A stretch of DNA of 64,000 bases, from assembly GCF_003443615.1 (NCBI RefSeq), contig NZ_CP031967.1, positions 992,001 through 1,056,000 on the forward strand. The letters run 5' to 3'. Made by a program: the position numbers and the translations under genes. The notes under the pieces are model-generated. The model ran no database searches and was not told the DNA's origin. It saw nothing but the letters and a program-made list of their open reading frames with translations. Below, one piece after another: positions 8,466 to 17,415 of this stretch (within the stretch, counting starts at the first letter, position 1; each line of letters starts with the position of its first letter). Source of the DNA: Alteromonas sp. BL110 (GTDB lineage: Bacteria; Pseudomonadota; Gammaproteobacteria; Enterobacterales; Alteromonadaceae).

Positions 8466-10163
8466 ATGATTAAAAAAACGACTTCAACTTATTCGCCTAT
8501 TGCTGCTGCAGTAGCAGGGCTATTTATGCTGACCGCCTGCAGCAAAAGCGCCGATACAACGCAAACTCAAACGGCAAAGCCTGAAACCGATACAGCGCAA
8601 ACTTTACTTGTAGACGAGTCCCGCTTGTCTATTTATCACGGTGTAGACCTTACCAGCGATTTATCACACCTTAGTGACAACCAGCATAAAATGCTTTCGC
8701 TTTTAATAGATGCGTCAAAAATTATGGATGACCTGTTTTGGAAGCAGGCATTTTTTGAAGATAAAGACGCCTTCCTTTCCTCAATAAGCGACGAAAAAGT
8801 ACGCCATTTTGCCGCCATAAACTATGGACCTTGGGATCGACTTAACGGCGATACACCATTTATCAGCGGCTATGCAGACAAAACCCTAGGCGCTGAGTTT
8901 TACCCTCACGATATGGAAAAGGAAGAATTTGCTACGGCTGAGTTTGCCGACAAACAAGGCTTGTATTCTATGGTGAAGCGCGATGAAGCCGGTAACCTTT
9001 ATTCTGTGCCCTACTCTGAAGCATTTAAAAGCGAATTAATGAAGGCATCTGATTTGCTTAAGGAGGCGTCTACCCTGGCTGAAGACGAAAGCTTCAAGCA
9101 ATACCTGCAACTGCGTTCTGAGGCATTGTTGTCTAACGACTATCTTGCTTCCGATATGGCGTGGATGGATATGAAGACCAACCCTGTTGAGCTGGTTATT
9201 GGCCCTATTGAAAGCTACGAAGATCAACTCTTTGGCTATCGCGCGGCATTTGAAGCCTACGTGCTTATTAAAGATTTAGCGTGGAGTGAGAAGCTAGCTA
9301 AGTACGCCGCTTTCCTACCTGAGCTTCAGCAAGGCCTTCCTGTTGCTGATGCTTACAAAGCTGAGATGCCTGGCTCTGATGCAGACCTCAATGCGTATGA
9401 CGTTATTTATTACGCAGGCCACTCTAATGCCGGTAGCAAAACCATTGCGATTAACCTGCCAAATGACGAGCGCGTACAGCTAGAAAAAGGCACCCGCCGT
9501 CTACAGCTGAAAAACGCAATGCGCGCCAAATTCGATACTATTTTAGTACCTATTGCAGATACGCTAATTGTGCCTGAACAACGTGAACACATTACGTTTG
9601 ACGCCTTTTTCGCAAATACTATGTTTCACGAAGTGGCTCATGGTCTTGGCATTAAAAACACCTTAGACGGTTCGGGTACCGTGCGCGGCGCACTTAAGGA
9701 ACATGCTTCAGCCCTTGAAGAAGGTAAAGCAGATATTCTAGGTTTGTACATGGTACAAAGCCTTCTAGAAAAAGGTGAAATTACCGAAGGTACACTGGAA
9801 GACTATTACGTTACTTTTATGGCGGGAATTTTCCGTTCAGTGCGTTTCGGTGCAAGCTCTGCTCACGGCAAAGCGAACATGATTCGTTTTAACTTTTTTG
9901 CACAGCAAGGTGCGTTTGAGAAAACAGAAGACGGCATGTATCGCGTGAATATGGAGAAGATGGGTGCTGCAGTAGAGGCACTTTCTGAATTGATCCTTAC
10001 GCTTCAAGGTGACGGCGATTACGACGGTGTCGCAAAACTGGTCGAAACTATGGGTGTAATTAAGCCTGACCTCGCGTCAGATTTAGCACGCTTAGAAGCA
10101 GCCAGCATCCCGGTTGATATTCACTTTAATCAAGGTAAGAAAGTGTTAGGACTTGCTGAATAA
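8466..10163 (+). CDS. Peptidase M49-like (dipeptidyl-peptidase III-type) zinc lipoprotein
   Basis: 565-residue lipoprotein. The signal peptide ends in a lipobox (LTAC, Cys about residue 25), so the enzyme is membrane-anchored and faces the periplasm. A zinc site is visible: HEVAH at 388-392 and EEGKAD at 418-423, about 30 residues later. This is the spacing and type of the M49 family (HExxxH ... EExxAD/E), except that the first motif has the shorter HExxH form. Such proteins are often annotated as Zn-dependent hydrolases. Probable role is peptide hydrolysis at the envelope; substrate unknown. It is a single gene ending at a strong bidirectional terminator shared with hinT. Confidence 0.75.
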   Translation: MIKKTTSTYSPIAAAVAGLFMLTACSKSADTTQTQTAKPETDTAQTLLVDESRLSIYHGVDLTSDLSHLSDNQHKMLSLLIDASKIMDDLFWKQAFFEDKDAFLSSISDEKVRHFAAINYGPWDRLNGDTPFISGYADKTLGAEFYPHDMEKEEFATAEFADKQGLYSMVKRDEAGNLYSVPYSEAFKSELMKASDLLKEASTLAEDESFKQYLQLRSEALLSNDYLASDMAWMDMKTNPVELVIGPIESYEDQLFGYRAAFEAYVLIKDLAWSEKLAKYAAFLPELQQGLPVADAYKAEMPGSDADLNAYDVIYYAGHSNAGSKTIAINLPNDERVQLEKGTRRLQLKNAMRAKFDTILVPIADTLIVPEQREHITFDAFFANTMFHEVAHGLGIKNTLDGSGTVRGALKEHASALEEGKADILGLYMVQSLLEKGEITEGTLEDYYVTFMAGIFRSVRFGASSAHGKANMIRFNFFAQQGAFEKTEDGMYRVNMEKMGAAVEALSELILTLQGDGDYDGVAKLVETMGVIKPDLASDLARLEAASIPVDIHFNQGKKVLGLAE

Positions 10164-10208
10164 GCTATTTTATTTCAATTATTTAGCTAATATAGCTGCA
10201 GCGTAAAC

Positions 10209-10244
10209 AAAAATGCCGCCTTCTAAATAGAAGGCGGCATTTTT
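10209..10244. terminator. Bidirectional terminator between peptidase gene and hinT
   Basis: Perfect 17-base arms (AAAAATGCCGCCTTCTA and complement) around AA, with T tracts on the 3' side of either strand. It ends both convergent genes. Confidence 0.9.
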
Positions 10245-10263
10245 TTATCTTTAAGCGAAAACG

Positions 10264-10635
10264 TTACTCTACGTGCTGCTTCATATTCTCAGTATACGGA
10301 GGCCAGCCCAGCGGTTTGCCCGCCAACACGTGAAGGTGAATGTGATATACGGTTTGGCCGCCGTATTCGTTACAATTCATGACGGTACGAAAACCCTGAT
10401 CGGCAAATCCTTGCTCCTTGGCAATTTTTGCTGCTACATATGACAAGTGCCCTACTACTTCGCGATCTTCTTCAGCAATATCATTTACCGTGGCAATTTG
10501 CTTTTTAGGAATAACCAAAAAGTGAGTAGGCGCCTGAGGGTTTATATCTTTAAACGCCAGCGCTAGTTCGTCTTCGTACAAAATCTCTGCTGGAATTTCC
10601 TTGCTGATAATTTTATCAAAAATTGTTTCTGCCAT
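10264..10635 (-). CDS. hinT: HIT-family purine nucleoside phosphoramidase HinT
   Basis: Small cytoplasmic nucleotide hydrolase of 123 residues. The family opening MAETIFDKIISKEIPAEILY is present. The catalytic histidine triad H98-x-H100-x-H102 lies in QTVYHIHLHVLAG, with the upstream His in APTHFLVIPK. Characterised HinT proteins cleave AMP-lysine and other nucleoside phosphoramidates. Single gene, convergent with the M49-like lipoprotein gene. Confidence 0.94.
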   Translation of the reverse strand: MAETIFDKIISKEIPAEILYEDELALAFKDINPQAPTHFLVIPKKQIATVNDIAEEDREVVGHLSYVAAKIAKEQGFADQGFRTVMNCNEYGGQTVYHIHLHVLAGKPLGWPPYTENMKQHVE

Positions 10636-10755
10636 GTCTCACATTCCTTTTTAATCAGGTGTTTAACTATTGCGTTAGCGATCGATGGTTGTTCTCTCGC
10701 CAATGCAATAACAAAGTCTAAACTACAGTGTTTTTACTCGGCTCGATGCCTTGTA

Positions 10756-11556
10756 TTAAGCGAAAACAAACCATAGAAGTATTACGCCCAACGCTAAGCG
10801 ATAGATAACGAAAGGCAGCATGCCTATACGAGATATCCAGCTTAGGAATAAATAAATACAAAGGTAAGCACTTACAAATGAAAATGCTGCGCCATACAGC
10901 AATGCATACCAGTCCACCGCTTCATTTGCTTTGAGTAAATCTAAGGTGGCTAGCAACCCTGCACCTAAGATGACAGGTATAGACAGTAAGAAAGAAAAGC
11001 GCGCGCAGGCTTCGCGTTTTAATCCTAGCATCAAGCCAGCAGTCATAGTTATACCCGAGCGAGATGTCCCCGGAATTAACGCTAACACCTGGGCTAAGCC
11101 GATATAAATGGCTTGTTTTAGCGTTAGGCCTTCAAGCTCTTGTTCCCGCTTTGCTGTCGAATCGGCATACCATAAAAGCAAACCGAAAATGATGGTGGTA
11201 CCTGCGATTACCAATGCTGTACGTGCATTATCTTCTATCCAGCCTTTCATCAAAAAGCCAATGATGACCGCTGGAATAGTCGCCACAATAACGTACCACG
11301 CAAGTTTACTGTCGGTAGATTGCTGCTTGCTGAAGCCTTGAGTCACCCATGCTACTGTCATCTGCCCTATTTCTTGACGAAAATAGATCATAACTGCAAG
11401 AAGGCTTCCCACATGTACTGCTACGTCAAACGCCAAACCCTGGCTTACCCAACCGAAAAGCTCAGCGGGTAGCAGCAAGTGCCCAGAACTACTGATTGGA
11501 AGAAATTCAGTAACGCCCTGAATGATTGCTAAAATAATGATTTCGAAAAGTGTCAT
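10756..11556 (-). CDS. uppP: Undecaprenyl-diphosphatase (UppP/BacA)
   Basis: Integral membrane enzyme that recycles undecaprenyl diphosphate to the monophosphate carrier used for peptidoglycan synthesis; it also gives bacitracin tolerance. 266 residues, normal for the family, mostly hydrophobic. The two active-site blocks are visible: QGVTEFLPISSSGHLLL near the N-terminus and PGTSRSGITM in the middle. The frame extends to a TTG at 11574, but the extra codons encode the ribosome site (AAAGGA), so ATG 11556 (MTLFEII) is the start. It begins 8 bases after the folK stop, making folB-folK-uppP one operon. Confidence 0.95.
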   Translation of the reverse strand: MTLFEIIILAIIQGVTEFLPISSSGHLLLPAELFGWVSQGLAFDVAVHVGSLLAVMIYFRQEIGQMTVAWVTQGFSKQQSTDSKLAWYVIVATIPAVIIGFLMKGWIEDNARTALVIAGTTIIFGLLLWYADSTAKREQELEGLTLKQAIYIGLAQVLALIPGTSRSGITMTAGLMLGLKREACARFSFLLSIPVILGAGLLATLDLLKANEAVDWYALLYGAAFSFVSAYLCIYLFLSWISRIGMLPFVIYRLALGVILLWFVFA

Positions 11557-11564
11557 TCCTTTGC

Positions 11565-12059
11565 TTAACTCCAAGTAAAGTCAATTGGCCATAATTGTTG
11601 TTTCTGTTTATCAAAGTTTTGCCACATTTGGGCATAGGTTTCTTGCGTTTCAGGGTGAATGTCGTCGGGAACAAGTTCAGCTAACGGCCAAAGCACAAAC
11701 GCGTTGTAACAAATCTCTTCGCGAGGCAAAACCACAGGGGATGTGGTTACCTTACTATCATAGGTAAGCAAATCGAGATCAAGGGTTCTAGCGCAGAATT
11801 TTTTATCGGTATGCACTCTTCCATTGTCTTTCTCAATTGCTTTCAGTATTGCACACACCTCTTCAACATTTTTTGATGTTGTCGCCCGGGCGGCAGCATT
11901 ATAAAAAGGACTCCCGTTGAAGCCTACAGCTTCGCTTTCATAAACGGAAGACACTGAAACATCTGAGAAGTGTTGTTTTAGGGCAACCAAAGACTGTCTC
12001 GTATAATGCTCGCGCTCAATATTAGAACCAATGCTGATTAAAATGGTATGTTTAGGCAT
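11565..12059 (-). CDS. folK: 6-hydroxymethyl-7,8-dihydropterin pyrophosphokinase FolK
   Basis: Folate pathway enzyme transferring pyrophosphate from ATP to 6-hydroxymethyl-dihydropterin. 164 residues. Typical blocks: ILISIGSNIEREHYTRQS, VYESEAVGF, FYNAAARATT and the ATP/metal region RTLDLDLLTYD, followed by LPREEICYNAFVLWPLAEL. Its ATG overlaps the folB stop by one base (TAATG), indicating translational coupling. Confidence 0.93.
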   Translation of the reverse strand: MPKHTILISIGSNIEREHYTRQSLVALKQHFSDVSVSSVYESEAVGFNGSPFYNAAARATTSKNVEEVCAILKAIEKDNGRVHTDKKFCARTLDLDLLTYDSKVTTSPVVLPREEICYNAFVLWPLAELVPDDIHPETQETYAQMWQNFDKQKQQLWPIDFTWS

Positions 12060-12412
12060 TAGATGCGCTCTTTTCGCATTTCAACGGCAACGGTTTGCGC
12101 ATTAGGAAGAATATTAGGTTTAACGATTTTAAGCGTTATTGAAGCAACCGAGAAGTGTTCAAGTACGGCATCCATAACCTTACTCCCGAAAGCCTCTAGT
12201 AGTTCGAACGTACTTTCTTTACCAACTTCCACGATGCACTCGGCTACTTTTGCATAATCTACCGTATCAGCAACATCATCACTTTGCATCGCTGTGCTTA
12301 AGTCGACATCAAGTGTTACATCGAGAAGTAGTTGGGTGGTTCTAACTCGTTCCCAATCATAAACACCAATCAGGGTGTCTACTTCAAGCCCTGTTATATA
12401 AATTTTTCCCAT
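12059..12412 (-). CDS. folB: Dihydroneopterin aldolase FolB
   Basis: 117-residue folate enzyme that converts dihydroneopterin to 6-hydroxymethyl-dihydropterin, the FolK substrate. Opens GKIYITGLEVDTLIGVYDWE, the usual family start (I-x-G-L-x-V-x-T-I-G-V-Y-x-W-E). DTVDYAKVAECIVEVG and the Glu-rich SFELLEAFG carry active-site residues. First gene of folB-folK-uppP. Confidence 0.94.
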   Translation of the reverse strand: MGKIYITGLEVDTLIGVYDWERVRTTQLLLDVTLDVDLSTAMQSDDVADTVDYAKVAECIVEVGKESTFELLEAFGSKVMDAVLEHFSVASITLKIVKPNILPNAQTVAVEMRKERI

Positions 12413-12703
12413 GGAATTTTTTCATCTTGTCTGTTATCAAACCAGTTTATTGCCCTACTTTCCGGCTTCAATACTGGTCTTACTACTGCGCTTTCAACCA
12501 CATATTGCTGGTAAACGGTGGTATATCGCGTTTGGATGGAGTAGCTTTACGCTTGTGTGGCACAACTATAACGCTGTATGACAACTGGGGGCAACCAAGG
12601 TTTTGTAATTTAATAGGACACAAGCCTTTAACCTCTTATAAGAGAAGTGAAACCTGATAGAAGGTCGTACTTCGAAAACGCTTTTGATAATTAGAATGAA
12701 AAA
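12413..12703. other. Divergent promoter region folB / plsY
   Basis: 291 bases between divergent starts. Apart from a short palindrome CTCTTATAAGAG (12633-12644), about 60 bases before plsY, I see no defined element. Confidence 0.4.
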
Positions 12704-13306
12704 ATGATTTCGCTAACGCTTTTAATGGCTGCTGTTGCCTACCTCTTCGGTTCACTTTCAAGTGCAGTGGTTATTAGCCAATTATTTGGTCTACCCGACC
12801 CAAGAACCGCTGGCTCTAAAAACCCTGGAGCAACTAATGTGTACCGCTTGGGTGGTCGAATTCCCGCGCTGCTCGTGCTTGTTATGGATATTTTGAAAGG
12901 CACTATTCCGGTGTACGGCAGCTATTTTTTGGGTATAGAACCAATAATGCTGGGCATAATTGCAATCTTTGCCTGTTTAGGTCATATATTTCCGCTTTAT
13001 TTTGGTTTCAAAGGCGGTAAAGCCGTCGCTACCGCCTTTGGTGCCATGTTGCCTATTGGGCTCGATTTAGCAGGGCTGCTTGTTCTAAGCTGGGTAGTAG
13101 TGGTTTTTCTTACCGGCTATTCTTCGCTCGGTGCGCTCGTTGCGGTGTCGCTTGCGCCGCTTTTCACGTTTTTAATTAAGCCTTTGTACACCGTGCCGGT
13201 AGCAATGCTTTCACTGCTTATTATTTTACGCCATAAAGACAACATTGCCCGCCTGTTAGCAGGCAATGAAAGTAAAGTGTGGGATAAAGGCAAAGTTAAA
13301 GAGTAA
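12704..13306 (+). CDS. plsY: Glycerol-3-phosphate acyltransferase PlsY
   Basis: Inner-membrane enzyme that moves the acyl group from acyl-phosphate to glycerol-3-phosphate, the first step of phospholipid synthesis. 200 residues with about five membrane segments. The three conserved cytoplasmic motifs are visible: [36 protein letters not shown] and, near the C-terminus, [11 protein letters not shown]. Divergent from folB, a common gammaproteobacterial arrangement. Its last 11 bases overlap the 3' end of the convergent phosphodiesterase gene. Confidence 0.95.
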   Translation: MISLTLLMAAVAYLFGSLSSAVVISQLFGLPDPRTAGSKNPGATNVYRLGGRIPALLVLVMDILKGTIPVYGSYFLGIEPIMLGIIAIFACLGHIFPLYFGFKGGKAVATAFGAMLPIGLDLAGLLVLSWVVVVFLTGYSSLGALVAVSLAPLFTFLIKPLYTVPVAMLSLLIILRHKDNIARLLAGNESKVWDKGKVKE

Positions 13307-14603
13307 GTGCCTGCTGCAGTACATCCAGCTTTCCATCTATAGGCGTAACAGGCGAAATACCCAATATTTTAGCCAGCGCTGGATAAACCTCTAAATTGCT
13401 AAATGTAGGTATAGTGGTGTTCGTTTTAAACGCCGGCCCTACTGCAACAAAGGTCGCTCCCATATCAGGTAACGTATTTACGTAGCCATGGCCACCTTTG
13501 CTAACATGCGTACTGTTGGCGTTTTTGAAACGGGCTGGTGGCGCAATTTCGATAATGATATCGCCCGTTCTGCTTCCTACTTCCATGTGACGCTGAGCGC
13601 GCTGGGTGTCATTGAGCACAATGAAGCGGTTTTCGGCTATATAGGTAAGACGTTCTATTTCTTCGGTGATTTGTTTATCGAGCACGTTTTCTCTGGCGTA
13701 AAGATGAACTTGCGCCCCTTCATTTTCAATAATGAAGCTATCAGGAATGGATAAAGACTCTACTTCAATAAGCTGGCTTTCATCGATAGGTGTCATACCG
13801 TGGTCTGACACCACCACTAAATTTATCGGCAAATCTAATGCAGCTATACGCTCATAAAGCTGACCAATAAGTGCATCTACTTCTTGCACCGCATCATTCG
13901 TTTTATCAGCCAACGGTCCTTCATCATGGCCTACCGTATCGGTTAACGAAAAATAGCCAGCGATAAAACGAGGTCGTGATACTTCAGGAAGTTTAAGCCA
14001 ATTTATAATTTGGTCGATTCGTTGCTGATAATCGGCGTATTTAGAGTAGTGGAAAAAGTAGCTGGGCTGTGTCCCCGAAATACGAGCATCAGACTCTGGC
14101 CAGAAAAAGGTAGCGGCCTTCATCCCATGATATTCCACTAAGTTCCATAGCGGCGTTGCCGTGATCCACGTGCTATCCATCCCGCCATAGCCCAACTGAT
14201 ATTTTGCATAACCCTCTTTTGTAGGACGGGATTTATCATAAAAACGGTTATTCACAATACCGTGGTGTTTAGGAAGCAGCCCTGTGATCAACGAAATATG
14301 GTTGGGAAAGGTATTTGACGGATAAACAGGGGTCATCGATGATGCTCTTACCCCTTGCTTTGCGATGGCACCAAGGTGCTTGGCATCGTGTAACTCGATG
14401 TAATCATGGCGAAATCCATCAAGAGAAATTAACACTACATACTGCTCTTGCTTTAGCACTTTGTCTGCTTCGTTTGAAAGTGCTTTACTTGAGGCAAATG
14501 CATTAGACGCGGTGAGCGCTGCAAAGAAAATCGAAATAAATAACGACAGGGCTAACAATAATAGCGATGCATTTTGTTTTCTTTCGTTTGTTGCTAAGCG
14601 CAT
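13296..14603 (-). CDS. Exported type I phosphodiesterase/nucleotide pyrophosphatase (alkaline phosphatase superfamily)
   Basis: 435 residues with an N-terminal signal or anchor (about 12-37, ending AFASS). The catalytic core is that of the NPP family. [13 protein letters not shown] supplies the first metal ligand, [20 protein letters not shown] contains the Thr nucleophile, and SDHGM and GGHGY hold further metal ligands. It probably hydrolyses nucleotides or other phosphodiesters in the periplasm; the exact substrate cannot be read. Same strand as tsaD, but a terminator hairpin lies only about 40 bases before its start. The 3' end overlaps plsY by 11 bases, tail to tail. Confidence 0.85.
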   Translation of the reverse strand: MRLATNERKQNASLLLLALSLFISIFFAALTASNAFASSKALSNEADKVLKQEQYVVLISLDGFRHDYIELHDAKHLGAIAKQGVRASSMTPVYPSNTFPNHISLITGLLPKHHGIVNNRFYDKSRPTKEGYAKYQLGYGGMDSTWITATPLWNLVEYHGMKAATFFWPESDARISGTQPSYFFHYSKYADYQQRIDQIINWLKLPEVSRPRFIAGYFSLTDTVGHDEGPLADKTNDAVQEVDALIGQLYERIAALDLPINLVVVSDHGMTPIDESQLIEVESLSIPDSFIIENEGAQVHLYARENVLDKQITEEIERLTYIAENRFIVLNDTQRAQRHMEVGSRTGDIIIEIAPPARFKNANSTHVSKGGHGYVNTLPDMGATFVAVGPAFKTNTTIPTFSNLEVYPALAKILGISPVTPIDGKLDVLQQALTL

Positions 14604-14644
14604 ATTCTTTTACGTCCTTACTCAATATTTGCCGTGGTAAAACA

Positions 14645-14675
14645 AAAGGCAATGGGATGCGCTCCCATTGCCTTT
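14645..14675 (-). terminator. Terminator after tsaD, in the NPP gene leader
   Basis: Perfect 13-base arms AAAGGCAATGGGA / TCCCATTGCCTTT around a 5-base loop. On the minus strand it is followed by TGTTTTACC, so it ends tsaD transcripts. The next gene starts at 14603, leaving little room for a separate promoter. Confidence 0.75.
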
Positions 14676-14795
14676 GCTCTTTGCTTGACTGTGTTGCCTG
14701 TTTGTTGTGCTCAATATCTGCCTTATACACATCTTATGCATACCGATGATATGCAGTATCGATTTCACAACATTGTTTAAACCCTGTCGGCGCTC

Positions 14796-15821
14796 TTAAA
14801 TTACAGACAAGGTATCAAGAGGCCAGCGCGGTTTGGCTTGTGAAGATAATGACAAGGTTTCACCAGCTTTCAGGCGCTGCATTCCCGCATAAGCAATCAT
14901 GGCACCATTATCTGTACAATACGCTAAGCTAGGGTAAAACACCTCACCTTTCAGCTCTTGCATCAGGGCTTTCATCTCACTGCGCAGCATTGTATTTGCA
15001 CTGACGCCGCCAGCAATAACCAATCGTTTCATTCCTGTCTGCTTCAACGCTCGCTTACATTTAATAATAAGCGTATCCACTACGGCCTCTTGGAATGCGT
15101 AGGCAATATTAGCTTTGATTTGTTCAGCATCACCATCGGTTAAGTCAGCATCACGAATGGTGTTTGCAGCAAAGGTTTTTAAACCGCTAAAACTGAAATC
15201 TAAGCCCGGTCTGTCGGTCATTGGGCGTGGGAATTTGTAGTGTCCCGCCTCGCCCTTTTCGGCCAATTTTGCTAAGAGAGGGCCGCCAGGATAATCAAGA
15301 CCAAGTAGTTTAGCGGTTTTATCAAAAGCTTCGCCTGCGGCATCATCGATAGACTCGCCGAGTACTTCATACTGACCAATGCCTTCTACTTTAACCAGCA
15401 TTGAGTGACCGCCCGACACCAACAGTGCAACAAAAGGAAATTCTGGCGCATCGTCTTCAAGCATAGGCGCTAGCAAGTGCCCCTCCATGTGATGAACGCC
15501 TACTGCAGGTACGTTCCACGCATAGGAGAGCGACCGCCCTACCGATGAGCCTACTAACAGCGCCCCTACTAAACCCGGGCCTTGGGTAAAGGCAACGCCG
15601 TCGATATCTGATGGTTTGGTATTCGCATCTTCCATGGCTTTTTCAATTAAAGGAATGATTTTTCTAACGTGATCCCGTGAAGCAAGCTCGGGCACGACAC
15701 CGCCATAATCAGCGTGCAGCTTTACTTGGCTGTATAGTTCGTGTGACAACAAGCCTTTTTCATCGTCATAAACGGCGATGCCAGTTTCGTCACAAGATGT
15801 TTCTATTCCTAAAATACGCAT
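14796..15821 (-). CDS. tsaD: tRNA N6-threonylcarbamoyladenosine synthase subunit TsaD
   Basis: Essential ASKHA-fold enzyme that transfers the threonylcarbamoyl group to A37 of ANN-decoding tRNAs with TsaB and TsaE. 341 residues. Opens [20 protein letters not shown], the family start. The metal-binding HxxxH is in [14 protein letters not shown] (about 109-122), and there are substrate-binding VSGGHSML and [11 protein letters not shown]. Ends [11 protein letters not shown]. Divergent from rpsU, as in most gammaproteobacteria. Confidence 0.97.
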   Translation of the reverse strand: MRILGIETSCDETGIAVYDDEKGLLSHELYSQVKLHADYGGVVPELASRDHVRKIIPLIEKAMEDANTKPSDIDGVAFTQGPGLVGALLVGSSVGRSLSYAWNVPAVGVHHMEGHLLAPMLEDDAPEFPFVALLVSGGHSMLVKVEGIGQYEVLGESIDDAAGEAFDKTAKLLGLDYPGGPLLAKLAEKGEAGHYKFPRPMTDRPGLDFSFSGLKTFAANTIRDADLTDGDAEQIKANIAYAFQEAVVDTLIIKCKRALKQTGMKRLVIAGGVSANTMLRSEMKALMQELKGEVFYPSLAYCTDNGAMIAYAGMQRLKAGETLSLSSQAKPRWPLDTLSVI

Positions 15822-16343
15822 GGGGAGTAACCCTTTCTACTACTAACTTCAACGCCTAGCCTCTGGATTTACAAAGCTGCCTAACACATGAATTGCTCAT
15901 TGATAGTGCTGTAAACAGCACGTAATAAAGCGAATACCAAAAACTGTGAAAATAATTCTGGCGATCTGGCGGGATCATCTTTATGATCCCGGCGCGATCA
16001 TAACACTACCCTCGTCAGGATCATTTGCTTTCTATTTTTGATCACACTTACAGTTCAAATGAAAAGTGAGCAAAAAGCATTCTGAAAAGGGCGCTTATAC
16101 AAGCCGCGTTAAACAACACGATGCTTAACGAGCGCAGAGTTTACCTTTAATCCTGCATTCATGGAATGCCAGTGAACAGGTAAATGAACGGTAAATGCAC
16201 AATATTGGCTATTTTTTAGCAATTCATCCTTTACTTTCTCTGTAGATATGATTAGAATTTCGCACCATTTTTAACCCGGGTGGCCTTTTTAGCGCACAAT
16301 TTTACCCGGATTTACACAGTAAAAGTTTTGAGGTGAGTGTTTA
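15822..16343. other. tsaD-rpsU intergenic region with GATC cluster and hairpins
   Basis: 522 bases with no supported gene. It contains a small hairpin GTGCTGTAAACAGCAC (15906-15921) and a second one, GGGATCATCTTTATGATCCC (15971-15990). Six GATC tetramers fall in 15963-16043, far above chance. The word GGTAAATG occurs twice near 16178-16195. Promoters of both divergent units must lie here, but none can be placed confidently. Confidence 0.5.
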
Positions 16344-16559
16344 ATGCCTATCGTTAAAGTTAGAGAAAACGAGCCGTTTGATGTGGCGCTGCGTCGTTTT
16401 AAGCGTTCTTGTGAAAAAGCAGGTGTTCTTTCTGAAGTTCGTCGTCGTGAATTCTTCGAAAAGCCAACTTGGGAACGCAAGCGCAAGAAAGCTGCCGCTA
16501 AGAAGCGTCATCTTAAGAAGCTAGCTCGTGAAAACGCACGTCGCGTAAAACTCTACTAA
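16344..16559 (+). CDS. rpsU: 30S ribosomal protein S21
   Basis: 71-residue basic ribosomal protein of the small subunit platform, needed for efficient initiation. [40 protein letters not shown] and the Lys/Arg-rich tail [20 protein letters not shown] are all canonical. The start follows a GAGGTGAG ribosome site. First gene of the macromolecular synthesis region rpsU-yqeY-dnaG-rpoD. Confidence 0.98.
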   Translation: MPIVKVRENEPFDVALRRFKRSCEKAGVLSEVRRREFFEKPTWERKRKKAAAKKRHLKKLARENARRVKLY

Positions 16560-16581
16560 TATAGGGTTAAGTAACGAGTCT

Positions 16582-16609
16582 GAAAGGTGTTGCAATTGCA
16601 GCACCTTTC
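16582..16609 (+). terminator. Hairpin after rpsU (attenuator-like)
   Basis: Arms GAAAGGTG / CACCTTTC with an inner TGC/GCA extension give a nearly perfect hairpin. Only a weak T-rich stretch follows (16624-16632), so partial termination that lowers dnaG expression relative to rpsU is plausible. Confidence 0.55.
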
Positions 16610-16704
16610 GCGTTTCTGGGCCTCTATTTTTTGGCCTTATTATTTAACGACTCCATTTTTCCTTTTCAAATGGTTGCATTTGATTTTCAACCTGGGGCTT
16701 AATA

Positions 16705-16763
16705 ATACCAGTCCGCATAGATCATTACCTTCTGAGCCGGCAATGCTCTATGCGGATTGGTAT
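16705..16763. repeat. Dispersed intergenic repeat with inverted termini (complete copy)
   Basis: 59-base element whose ends ATACCAGTCCGCATAGA and TCTATGCGGATTGGTAT are inverted copies with one mismatch. The left 40 bases align with 51508-51550. It lies between rpsU and yqeY, ending about 30 bases before the yqeY start. No coding capacity; it may form a hairpin in the transcript. Confidence 0.6.
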
Positions 16764-16795
16764 AAGCAATCTACTAATAAAAATCAGGAAGCATC

Positions 16796-17242
16796 ATGGC
16801 ACTAATTGATGATTTAAAAGCAGCGCAGAAAGATGCGATGCGTGCAAAAGAAAAAGTACGTCTTGGTACTATTCGTATGGCTATGGCTGCCATTAAGCAA
16901 AAAGAAATCGATGAACAAATCACGCTAGACGATAGCGCAATCTTAGCGGTATTGACCAAAATGGTTAAACAGCGTCAAGACGCGGCTGCCCAATACGACG
17001 CCGCCAATCGCGAAGACCTCGCTAGCAAAGAGCGTGAAGAAATCACTTATATTGAAGATTTCTTGCCACAGCCTTTGACTGACGATGAACTAAATGCCCT
17101 TATCGACGAAACTATGGCGGCGACTGGCGCGTCGGGTATGCAAGATATGGGTAAAGTCATGGGCGCATTGAAGCCAAAAGTTCAAGGCCGCACCGACATG
17201 GGTGCATTGAGTGCTAAAATAAAGGCACGCTTGAACGCTTAG
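16796..17242 (+). CDS. GatB/YqeY domain protein
   Basis: 148-residue cytoplasmic protein of the YqeY family, related to the C-terminal tRNA-binding tail of the amidotransferase subunit GatB. MALIDDLKAAQKDAMRAKEK, RLGTIRMAMAAIKQKEID and the C-terminal block MGKVMGALKPKVQGRTDMG are characteristic. Often placed between rpsU and dnaG. Its molecular function is not established, although amidotransferase or tRNA binding is often suggested. Confidence 0.93.
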   Translation: MALIDDLKAAQKDAMRAKEKVRLGTIRMAMAAIKQKEIDEQITLDDSAILAVLTKMVKQRQDAAAQYDAANREDLASKEREEITYIEDFLPQPLTDDELNALIDETMAATGASGMQDMGKVMGALKPKVQGRTDMGALSAKIKARLNA

Positions 17243-17272
17243 GCTTAGTCCTTTATTTAAGTGAAGTATTTT

Positions 17273-17296
17273 GAAGGTGTGTATATCCACACCTTC
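17273..17296 (+). terminator. Hairpin after yqeY
   Basis: Perfect arms GAAGGTGTG / CACACCTTC around TATATC, followed by a moderately T-rich stretch. Partial terminator before dnaG. Confidence 0.6.
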
Positions 17297-17415
17297 GTTA
17301 TTCTCATTTATACACTTCCCTGTTACAGTACTCCACTGCTTTCATCATGTCGTTGCCTTTTGTTTAGAAAGCCATCACGACTTGTGCTTTACTAATCCTT
17401 GTTGAAAATACCCTC

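Noticed and set aside
14503..14749. Small frames over the tsaD terminator and phosphodiesterase start
   Set aside because: They span a terminator hairpin and overlap real genes, with no ribosome site or recognisable domain.
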